A stretch of 64,000 nt of DNA. It comes from Sclerotiophoma versabilis. Its lineage: Eukaryota; Ascomycota; Dothideomycetes; Pleosporales; Didymellaceae. Where the stretch lies: NCBI GenBank assembly GCA_012274445.1, contig JAAROD010000033.1, forward strand, positions 1,178,001 through 1,242,000, read 5' to 3'. Under the pieces are notes generated by a model. The model saw only the letters and a program-made list of their open reading frames with translations. It was not told where the DNA came from and did not search any database. The first letter of the stretch is position 1. Every line of letters begins with the position of its first letter. Made by a program: the position numbers and the translations under genes. Shown here piece by piece: positions 54,404-64,000 of the stretch.

Positions 54404-55044
54404 GTGCATTGCTCTTCCGCATTCTTCCCGCACCGTTGTTCTCTAGACCATTTTGCATCGAGGTCTACTTCCGCCTCGATTTCGCTTCTACGAGCATTGT
54501 CTCACGATCTTGTACCGCAAGCGTCGCAAAAGGCGCGTTTATATGCATGTAATATCTATAGAGTCTAGGGAGGATAATGAGAACGTGATTTATGGCCAAG
54601 ACCACAGTAATCGAGATGGGCATGTTTATGTTGAGAAGGCGTGTTTGCAGCCTGCAGTGAGACCGATCAGGGTCCTGCGCTAGTACACGCTACACGTACC
54701 AAAACACGAAAGACGTGCCTCGAGTGCTGAACGAGATGTTGTTGTGGAATAGCTCCGGAGTATCAGACGACATGTCCTCGCTCTGCATCCGGCGACAGGG
54801 AAATCAAAGGCAATTGGTGCAAATACTAGGATGGAAGCGTTCGGGTGAAATCGAATCGCAGCCAAGCTGGCTCCACTGTTGTTGGGCGCTAGCAGAGGGA
54901 CGTGCATGTCCGACTCCGAGAGAGGTCGATTTTCAGAAACTGTTGACCGTCAAAAGCATCAGCCTCACAGCTCCGGCCATCACCACGCTCCGGCACTGCT
55001 TCCCCTCCGCCTCTTCTCTCCACCCCCCGAGAGCCACACACACA
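54404..55044. other. Intergenic region ERG6 / PDB1
   Basis: 641 bp; 3' UTR of ERG6 and promoter of PDB1. The last 60 bp before PDB1 are strongly C/T-rich, a common fungal leader feature. No gene. Confidence 0.55.
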
Positions 55045-56484
55045 ATGGCCGCCTCCAGGATCACCCGCCCGGCCGCCCGCCTGCTCGCCGCATCGCGACC
55101 GGCGCTCCGACCTGCCTTCCGCGCCGCCGCCATCAGCCCCTCGATCGCGCGGAGAGGATACGCCTCTGGCCAGAAGGAGATGACAGTGCGTGAGGCGCTC
55201 AACGAGGCCATGGCCGAGGAGATGGAGCGCAACGACAAGGTCTTCGTGCTCGGAGAGGAGGTCGCGCAGTACAACGGAGCGTACGTGCCCACACCTGTCC
55301 CGCGCCAGTTGGGCCTGGCAGTCCTGCGATAGGAGGAGCCAGCAAGAGGAGGGCGCGGCTGCACCACAAGGCAGCTCGCGGCACGGCCATCGCAGGCTGG
55401 ACCGGTCCCAAGCTGTGTCGAGCGGAGCTGACGGAGCTGCAGTTACAAGGTCACCAAGGGCCTTCTCGACCGCTTCGGCGAGAAGAGGGTTATCGACTCC
55501 CCCATCACCGAGTCTGGTTTCGCTGGTCTGACCGTCGGTGCCGCGCTCGCCGGTCTGCACCCCATTGTGAGTAGCATGCCAGGACAGTGCTGCGCCCGCG
55601 ACAGCTGACCTCTCGACAGTGCGAGTTCATGACCTTCAACTTCGCCATGCAGGCCATCGACCAGATCATCAACTCCGCCGCGAAGACACACTACATGTCC
55701 GGTGGTATCCAGCCCTGCAACATCACCTTCCGTGGCCCCAACGGTTTCGCCTCCGGTGTCGCTGCCCAGCACTCCCAGGACTACTCTGCCTGGTACGGCA
55801 GCATTCCCGGCCTGAAGGTCGTGGCCCCATACAGCGCCGAGGACGCCAAGGGTCTGCTCAAGGCTGCGATCCGCGACCCTAACCCCGTCGTTGTTTTGGA
55901 GAACGAGTGCGTAACCCGCGGGAACCTATTTCAGTGTCGAATCTAACAGCCGTCTAGGCTTCTGTACGGTCTCTCCTTCCCCATGAGCGAGGAGGCCCAG
56001 AAGGACGACTTTGTCATTCCCGTAAGCTCTACTCCCCCAACCACAAACACACCAGCCCCCTGACAACACCCAGTTCGGCAAGGCCAAGATCGAGCGCCCC
56101 GGCAAGGACCTCACCATCGTCACCCTCTCGCGCTGCGTCGGCCAGTCCCTGGTCGCCGCCGAGCAACTGAAGCAGAAATACGGCATCGAAGCCGAAGTCA
56201 TCAACCTGCGCTCCATCAAGCCGCTCGACATCGAGGCCATCGTCAAGAGCGTCAAGAAGACCGGGCACATGCTGTGCGTCGAGTCCGGCTTCCCCTCGTT
56301 CGGTGTTGCCTCCGAGATCATGGCTCTCACCTGCGAGTACGCCTTCGACTACCTTGAGGCGCCCCCGGCCCGCGTCACTGGCGCTGAGGTCCCCACACCG
56401 TACGCCCAGAAGCTCGAGGAGCTGAGTTTCCCCCAGGAGGACACAATTGTCAACTACGCCGCTAAGCTGCTCCGCGTGGCATAA
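55045..56484 (+). CDS. PDB1: Pyruvate dehydrogenase E1 component subunit beta, mitochondrial
   Basis: The model is join(55045..55280,55443..55566,55620..55906,55958..56021,56074..56484), introns 162, 53, 51 and 52 nt, 373 aa. An Arg/Ala-rich presequence ends near RRGYASGQ. The mature start is MTVREALNEAMAEEMERNDK, followed by the ThDP-contact VFVLGEEVAQYNGAYKVTKG, DSPITESGFAGLTVGAAL, FMTFNFAMQAIDQIINSAAK, VVAPYSAEDAKGLLKAAIRD, and the C-terminal transketolase domain (LRSIKPLDIEAI, GTGAEVPTPYA-like). E1 beta forms the alpha2-beta2 heterotetramer that decarboxylates pyruvate in the matrix. Exon 4 is only 64 nt. The family length and all motifs are complete. Confidence 0.96.
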
Positions 56485-59400
56485 ACGTGCGTAGCGTAGG
56501 CGAGGATGTAGGCTGGAGCGGGGTAAGACAGTATCATGGCGGCTGAATATGTATGAACAGGCGAGGAGGAATTTTCTTGGCTGACATGGCTGAGCTAGTG
56601 TGAATGAGGTGTACGTGGGAAGCATTTCAAATCTGCATGTACAAGTATTTATTCGCTTTTTTTTTTCTTTCTAATGCCACACTTTTGGAAGGATTCGCTG
56701 CACCTCTTGTGAGACTCGAGACGAGCGGGTGCGTGTTTACGTGCAGCATACTTGGGCGTGTAGCACACGCGCTGCGGCCCTGCAGCCATGCACCCCCCTA
56801 CCCTACCCAGCTGAGCAATCGGCGACGCCAGTATATCTGTCGTCGAGCTAGGCGTGCGCCTGGCGTGGCAAGTCAGTATCCGGACGTGGATGTTATGACA
56901 AAATGCCAAGTCAGCCAGCGAGAACTGCCTCAAGCAAAATCCACTAGGTACCCAAGGTGTTGAAGCGAAGCTCGTCCTCCCAAAGAGTATTTGCTTGCGT
57001 ATCGCTGTCCGCATTACAACTCCTTGAAACACCCGGAGAGGAAAGACGTAGATGAAACAGAAGCCTGGTTTGACTTTTGAAGCGGTTTTTGTATAACCGT
57101 ATGAGACGAAAGCATTGCTGAGAATAACACACTACGTGGCTACCGTCAAAGAGTTTGTTCGCTCCGTTCTAGACTTTACCGCTCGCTGGCTAACTGGCCG
57201 ATGTTGGGCTTCGTTGCTGCAACGGTGCAAATGGCGAGCATGTGCTACTGACGCGTGAGCCTAGGTGGCTGCCACGAGCTACAATGATACGTAGCGTGCG
57301 AGTCGGCCGCGTGCAGAGTTGCTAAGGTGCTTATGAGTAATGCTGCAGGGGCTATAGTGCTGCATAGCGCCGGTAGGGAAAGCAATAGCATGCGTACAGG
57401 TGCGGCCGTGGTACCATGTGCTAGGAGAGCTAAGCTTCATGGTTCAATGCTGCTGCTCACCACGGAGAGAACCGGATTCACGGTGAGTGTGAAGTTTTGC
57501 TGTGTGCGTGTGTGGCTGCTACGAGGCGCCACAAAGCTGGGTATTCGAGTCGGCATGTTCCGAGCTGTCCGGAAGTGTGTAGCTGATATTGCAGTATCCG
57601 TTGGTGGCTGACATCAACTTCGATGGCAGGAGCCCCAAGCGTAAGTCTGGATGATTTACTACGGGCGAGTTTACCCCTGAAGCTTCCACGAGGCTTCGAA
57701 TTGCTGGATAAGTGGCGCTGTAACTAGAGGCTTGCTCATCATGTACAGCCGATGTTGCATTGTTCTTCGTTAAGACACTGCACGTGGTATTGAATGGCAC
57801 AGAGGGCTTTCCGAGGTGGATGCCACAGGACCATCAGTGGTAGTGTAAAAGATGAGGATGAACGAATGCCACGTGAGGTAACATCGATACAGAGAATAAG
57901 GCTAGAGGTAGCTTGGACCTTCGGTATAACATGCTTGTCAAGCCTTCTCTGTCATGACAGGATCGATCCCGAGCAACATGTGCCAAAAAGCCTTCAAAGG
58001 AATGACGCACGTGGCGAGCTGGAGACGTGCAGTCTGGAATACCTTCCGACGAATGAGGTGCCATTCATGCCGTCAGGTAAGGATGTAATTCTAATAGTTG
58101 AATTGGGCGGTGACCGCCTATGGCTTGTGACTGAAGAGTAAGCAGAGACCAGTTTAGTGTGACGGGGAGGCCCAATGTAGGCGGAGCTAAGATCAAAAAG
58201 TAAATCAGAGAGTACTGGCGAGCTGGAATATGAGAGTCCCAAGGCTTGATGTCCTGCAGGTCTAGTCGCATGGGCCCGTTGATATCCACGTGTTGTGAAC
58301 CGATGTGCCGAAGACGATACCCGAAGAGGGTTCCATCCTTAGTGGTTCTGTATTGGCAGGTGCAGCCGTGTGGGTTCTAGCATTGATTTTGCATTGGTGT
58401 CAAACCCCATCTTTGTAAGGTTCCTGCAGGAACAAGCCAGTTTGCCGGTGACGCAACACAGAAGGCTTGCCAAGTGTGCTTCGTGTACGGATTTACACGG
58501 GGATGGCCTGCTCCACATGTAGCAGTTTACGCAGTGTAATACGATGTTCTTCAGGGGTGGGTGCATATCTAACATCCTAGTTAGTGATCAAGTATGGTTG
58601 TTGTCTGAAAGCCTGGCTATCAAAACCCATCCAACCTGCTCATCTACTTTGTACAGTAGTATTGGCACATTGTTCTCGCCTAGAGCTTCGATGCATGAAT
58701 ATTATTGTAGTGCATCATGGCTGTAATGCTGAAAGAGTCGGGGTTTGACCATGGCCGGGGCATACACGTAATTGGGCGGCGTGTACTGAACGAAGGGTAG
58801 GTGTAGACGTCGAGCCTTGAGCAGCCGCCCGCGTAAGGCTGTCTAATAGCCTGTGTTGTCGATGTCGTCGAGGCAAAAAAGACAGAGAACGCCTGCTTGT
58901 TGAACACATTTCAGGACTGCGAGATCCGTATCCCAGACTTGATTTTACCTGAGCAGCTAGTGTCATTACTAGCAAATGCGTGTGTTGCGTAAGAGAGTAC
59001 CCGGTTGCAGATCGTGTGGTATAGATAGACGGCATGCAAAGATCTGACTCCAAAAACTGCGCGAGATGGTACAAAGTGGGCAGACTGTGGCCTGATCCAA
59101 GATGCAGTCAGGGGTTGAGAAAAAGTAAAGTAACACCCACTTTCCAAGGTTTTTGTGGGGTCTGGAGCGACTGCATGGCGTCGATACGCAGTCCAAACTG
59201 CCATGTTGGATCCTTTGGAGTTCAGTAGTCACTGCAATAGTGCTATGACTGTGTGCTGGATTAATCATCAGTCGCTAGCCAGAAGACTGACGTTGGAGGA
59301 CCAGCGTGTGAAAGCTGATCATGCAGAGCCGTCTCTCATGCATTTCGTGTTGATAACTTTAGAGCGACAGAGTTAGAGGTAACTACAGCCGAGTGAGTGC

Positions 59401-61300
59401 ATAGCGAAGCTGAATGGGAACTATCGGTTCACAAGCCGTTGTGACATGGCGCATGGCGGGTCGCTGAACGTACGGTGACGGCACAGCTTCGAGTGTTTAG
59501 GTGCTTCATTCAGTTAGCTGTTCAGGACGCAGAACTTCGTGCGCCTACATGCGGCTCCAAAAAGCAAAATTGTGCAGAAACGTCGAAGCTCGCGTGGGTA
59601 AAGGACATTAATGAGTTACACAAACACAAGGTCCAGACTGGTTTTGTAGTTGTAAGAGTGGGAACGGCCGCGCCACCGATGTGGGCAAGCGCAGCCTCGG
59701 CAAACAACATCTCATGGCAGCTCTTGCCATGCTTGTGACTTGCCACAAACCCTACTGCACACGTCCCGCTATCGTGTGATGTGTGCAATACGCGAGCCAT
59801 TCAGCAGCCGCCAGTGACTATTGCTTGGATGACGGCACCTCGAGTTGCATGTGAAAGCTCGCTTTGCAGCCGAAGCAGTTGCAGTACAGCGCTTTTGCCG
59901 ACATGCTATATGCATAGCCTGCAAGGCCACGAGGAGAGGCAACGCCTCGTCCACTTCCCTAATCATTAGCCAGCTATTGACTAACGTTCTCCAAAGCTCC
60001 GACGCATGTCGATCGTCCAGCAGGGTTCTGGGGTGCAAGCTCATCGAAGGCACAACACGCTCACCGTTTGTTGATCACCACCAGCGCAAGGTACACACAC
60101 TGTGTTGTCTTCCAAGGCACAACGACACAATTATCGTCCCCGATTGACGCTCGATTTCGACTTTGTTGATGAATACTTTCCCTTGTACGAGCTTTCGTCA
60201 TCGCTTTGTATGTTAAGAGCACAAGATCCTTTGCTGCGCCCAATGTCAACATCTTCTTCCTTGCAATGCTATGGCCGCCACAGAGCCAGTGATATGGTGC
60301 TACGATCGTACGATTTTCGCCTGAAGACTGTGTTCAGAGCAGCCGCGTCAATATTCAGCAGAGACAGGTTCTTCTTTCTGACCTCTCCCCTTTGCCCTAA
60401 TCCCCTCTAGTTATCCGCGGCTGAAGGTCCGACGTCCACGTAACTTACGAATCGCTTCAGAAGAAGCACGGCGAAGCTCGGTAACTGCACTTGTTGATAC
60501 AGTAGTCCGCATTAGTCTTGGAGGCAGGACCGGATTGGACATGCTGTTCCTCTTCTGGAAACTAGCCTTTTATTTTCCACGTGAAGACTGCGAACTCTGC
60601 ATTTTGCTTCTGCAAGCCTTACCGACCATATCACATAGGCTTCTCACCTGGTTATCTAGTGGCCTTGTTGAATTGGCTTACCAGGTCATTGAAGGTCAAG
60701 TCTCACTCATCTTGGTACGCAAAGCCGGCGGCTATTGCCGCAAATGTGCTGCCAGATACTGCGACATCCAATCACGCGAGATGGCTCGTGGGTTTTTACC
60801 CATCCGAGCCTTGGAATATCGTCTCAGCGTGTACACCATCGACTACATCCAACCCAAAACTGGCTCTTAGAGAAGAAAAGGAAGTCGCTGACCATATGTG
60901 TCCTGCGCCTCATGGTGAGCGGCTTGAGGTGCATTGCCCTCAGAAGCATGTTGCAATGGAAGCTCTCGGACCATGATCCAACCTTTAAGTCCCGGCCCGT
61001 CCTCACACCATTTGCCAGGATGGTCCTAGATACTCCACTCAGACCACATCCACTGCAAGTCACCTGTTCATGTCTCTTTATAGGCCGTTGCGCAACATCG
61101 CGATCTTCTACCTCGACAAAAACTCACTCTGCGACTTGAATTTGTCAGTCAACGTACTACCTAGCTGGCTACAGGTAGCTGCTGTCGCCAATTATACCTG
61201 CGGTAGACTTGACCATCGCACCGCTGAAGACTGGATGCTAACTCGCTTTGGCAGCCAAACGTTGTGGGCATTCTTCGCTACTGCACATCCATTCCCTCGT
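56485..61300. other. Gene-poor region, 4.8 kb
   Basis: No coding sequence with family features or convincing splice structure was found on either strand. Frames of 60-130 codons overlap one another and are Cys/Ser/Arg-rich. The 60.5-61.3 kb end has two overlapping 110-130 codon plus frames just upstream of the F-box-like gene that are probably chance or its 5' UTR. No transposase, reverse transcriptase or integrase fragment was recognised, but decayed elements cannot be excluded by eye. Confidence 0.5.
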
Positions 61301-62698
61301 ATGATGGACATGCCTGCAGGCCAGACGCCGTTCTTCACACTGCCACTAGAGCTCCGCCAGCTGGTGTATAACTCTATACTTGCATCGTCCTCGCATGGTC
61401 CGGAGCTATTGCGAACATGTCGAATGATCCATTCGGAGGCTTATGCGTTTCTCTTCAAGAGACCGCTCAGCTTTCGAAGTCAAGTGGCACTGTTTGGATG
61501 GTTGGATAGAGTACCGCGCAAACACCTGTCGCAAGCCAAGGAGCTTTCCTTGAACATCCAGGACGTAGACCTCAGATCATTACTGAAGGCATCTGCTCTG
61601 ATAAATCGCACAGAAGACCCACCTCGGCTTTTGACGTGGGATCTTTACGAAGCAGAGTTAAACAAGCTTTACCATGCTCTAAAACTGCTACCGAAAGTTC
61701 AGAAGGTTACCATTCGAGCAATTGCAGGCCGACAATCCTTCCAATACCGCGAATTCCTTCTAAAGTTTTTGGAACTTCTAAATTTTCTTTACCCGGATAT
61801 GTTGGACATAAACCTCGAAGGTAATCTTCATCACCAAGATTTGTCGTTTTTATCCGCATTCAGACAACTACAAGCATTCTCATTTGATGGTTTCTCTGCC
61901 TCATCACCAATCGAAACGGCTAAGATTCTTTCGGCGATGAAGCATCTTACGAGCCTGTCAATTGTCTCTCAGAGTGACATGCTCACTCCAGACTCACATA
62001 CGCACAGTGGTTTTACCACAAAACGCCAGTCCCTAACTGGCGGAGTTGTCAACATGATTAACAATCTCGAGTATCTTTCAGTCACGGAAATCATCCCCAC
62101 TTCGGCGCCGACGTTGTTCTTCACACCAGAGGTTCTGATGTCATTGCATGATCACCAGGCCCTGAAGGTAATCAAGATCTGCCTGTCCCAAACACCTGAC
62201 CGCAAGACCATGGCATCTTTGGGGGGCTTTTTGGGCAATACCCACATCAAGGTTTTAGAATTGGATTGGCCACAATTGGACCCATACGTACTGAAGGCCT
62301 TCTCCCTAATCCCTGAAGACCTCGAAAGGCTTTGGATAAGAGCCAAAAGTGCAGCGGATGCTTTCGAAATCATTTGGTTTGTCGCTGAAAATCGACATGC
62401 TGGGGATTTCTATGCGCTGACTGAACTCGTTCTTCTGCGCTCTACGCAGACTTATGACGAAGTCACTCCAATTACCAACAATAGGAAGGACAGTGGTACG
62501 GGAGACGTTGAGGATGGCCTCGATATTGTAAGTCCGTTTTGATGGAGCTTATTCCATGACCATGTCGTACAAGCTGCTGACACCACTGCACAGATGCGAC
62601 CTGTATCTGACGATACGGATACTATCAATGTCGTTCGCGCACAGGAGCGACTACAAGCCTTGGGCGTGCGAGTCTCCTGGTGCACGGAAAGACAGTGA
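61301..62698 (+). CDS. F-box-like / LPxELR-motif fungal protein
   Basis: The model is join(61301..62527,62594..62698), a 66-nt phase-0 intron, 443 aa. After MMDMPAGQTPFFT comes LPLELRQLVYNSILASS, the degenerate F-box-like opening common to large mould families, then ELLRTCRMIHSEAYAFLF. The rest is Leu-rich with repeated strand-helix units (LKLLPKVQKVTIRAI, YPDMLDINLEGNL, LSFLSAFRQLQAFSFDG, MKHLTSLSIVSQS, HIKVLELDWPQL), suggesting an irregular leucine-rich repeat fold. Such proteins may act as SCF substrate adaptors, but most are uncharacterised. The frame is open upstream to an ATG at 61070; I prefer 61301 because the extra 77 residues are not protein-like. Confidence 0.72.
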
Positions 62699-64000
62699 AC
62701 TTTAGAATTCACCAGGAATTGACGAACACTAGCCAAGCATGATGTGGAATGCGTCTTCGTACCATTGTTGCGAGAAATGTAAGACTTGTAGACTACTTAG
62801 TACCAAAATACGAACTGCATCACTACTGGCTTGGCTTTATAAAGAAGCTCTATTCTTCAACTACTCTTGTGGCACTGTCGTTCCTGACAACTGCAGTAAT
62901 TGCTAAAAGCATTGTTGCGAGTTCCTCGAAGGAGAATACCTAGATCATACACCAAAGCTACTCCCAGACGACCCTCGCAGCAGAAAACTGGGGGATGATT
63001 ACCTGAGTTGCACTGACGTTCTCTACCACAGAGCACTCTCGTTTTCCTCTGGTAGTCCGCAGCCTTACCTTTACTCTTCAACACGCTCGCGCAGCAGAGA
63101 ACAGCAAACCCACTATAACAAGAGGAACAACTTATGACAGCAGTGCAGCTTTACAATGACACCATTGCCAAAGAGTCCTTGGCTGGTACAAATACCATTT
63201 TACTCCCGCCCACTACGACATGACCTTCTCTTACTACATGGATGCAGCAAATTGCGTACCTAGACTGAATCACACAAACTATCTCAGCAGACTTTATACA
63301 ACCGGGTCAGTATGCGGATCTTCTGCCGTGCAGAGGCATGGGCATAAGACTGCTGCTGAGCCGTGAGACAGGCATGCGCAAAAACTCCCAAAGTTGCACA
63401 ATGGGGAGCCCACGTTGTCCTTGAAGTAGTTCAGGACAGCATGCTGAAAGCCAAGCATGCCGCTTCCACGATGATCAAGATCTAATGGTGGGTACGAGCG
63501 GTTGAGGTAGTGTACGGGTACAGCCTAAGACGAGAGCAGTTGGTACCAGTTCGATCTCAAATCTGAACGGGCCGAGTTCAACGCTTTTCACCGCTTGAGC
63601 TCGAGAGCTGAGCCTTGTACTGGGACCAGTCTGATCCAGAGCAAAGACTGACATGACTTCTGCGCAGAAACCAAAATGTACACGCCTTCCTGGAGTCGCA
63701 GACAGTTTCTGGTGTTTGAGCATGCATCTTTGAACAGGTGTCTTATCAGATGTTCACTTCCGTTTCTTCCCGCAACGGTGCTTTCCGCCAAGATTCGATC
63801 GGCCGCGTAAGGCCGAACTGCAGGGCAATCTGGCATCCCTGATCCCCTGTTCTCTTCAGCGAATCACAGTCTCAGGACTAAAGGAAACGCGTTCTAGACG
63901 TGAATGGCGTCATGCTGAACCATGCTAGTCCATGTGTTCCTGCCATCGCCATCGCGGTCGGAGATTCTGATGCGCCAGAGCATCTAAAACGGCGGGTGGT
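62699..64000. other. Right-edge region, no supported gene
   Basis: 1.3 kb with only short frames on both strands and no recognisable family, repeat or RNA gene. A gene entering from beyond the right edge was looked for and not found. Confidence 0.5.

Noticed and set aside
61070..61300. 77-residue N-terminal extension of the F-box-like protein
   Set aside because: Open frame but Cys/Trp-rich, unlike family members, which begin shortly before the LPxELR motif.

Overview
The window looks like nuclear DNA of a filamentous ascomycete (Pezizomycotina, perhaps Dothideomycetes). Almost every gene has a small number of short GT-AG introns (44-123 nt). The gene set is that of a mould: fungal-only families such as a GDS1-type winged-helix protein, Sip5, a DUF7918 protein, a fungal rhodopsin-domain membrane protein and a berberine-bridge-type oxidase sit among conserved housekeeping genes. 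No bacterial operon, rRNA, CRISPR array or confident tRNA was seen. The class-level assignment is an inference. Exon boundaries were worked out by hand from splice consensus, reading phase and protein-family continuity; for each multi-exon gene the spliced length is a multiple of three.

Layout. 1-202: a Ser/Arg-rich reading frame running off the left edge (minus). 1.7-3.0 kb: GDS1-like regulator. 5.4-11.6 kb: OMS1 methyltransferase, a peroxisomal FAD amine oxidase, and an MscS channel with an EF-hand. 11.6-16.2 kb: gene-poor. 16.2-18.9 kb: Sip5. 21.3-27.0 kb: ribosomal protein eS28, an orphan, dolichol-phosphate mannosyltransferase, a HAD hydrolase and an unknown gene with an in-frame TGA. 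27.2-36.0 kb: U2-snRNP SURP/CID splicing factor, DUF7918 protein, TRAPPC12-like protein and acetolactate synthase (ILV2). 36.8-46.3 kb: an accessory block of secreted FAD oxidase, rhodopsin-domain membrane protein, cytochrome P450, UPF0303 protein and an aldo-keto reductase with an in-frame TAG. 47.9-56.5 kb: unknown Cys-motif protein, Lunapark, Mzm1, Ecm2/Slt11, sterol 24-C-methyltransferase (ERG6) and pyruvate dehydrogenase E1 beta. 56.5-61.3 kb: a second gene-poor stretch. 61.3-62.7 kb: an F-box-like protein. 62.7-64.0 kb: nothing recognised.

How the genes work together. Most are unrelated housekeeping functions arranged as divergent and convergent pairs (for example OMS1/FAD oxidase, TRAPPC12/ILV2, Lunapark/MZM1). 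The ER and glycosylation set (DPM1, ERG6, Lunapark, TRAPPC12, MscS) and the mitochondrial set (OMS1, ILV2, MZM1, PDB1) do not form an operon-like unit. The 36.8-46.3 kb block is the one place where tailoring-type oxidoreductases and a membrane protein cluster; it has no polyketide synthase, NRPS or terpene synthase and no recognisable transcription factor inside this window.

The most noteworthy observations are two otherwise well-formed genes with a single in-frame stop. In one, an in-frame alternative intron would remove the stop. In the other, no in-frame splice bypass was found and the stop is UAG. Other points are two 3n introns without stops (ILV2 and DUF7918) and a 22-bp imperfect hairpin in an intergenic region. 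I did not find a clearly new multi-gene system.
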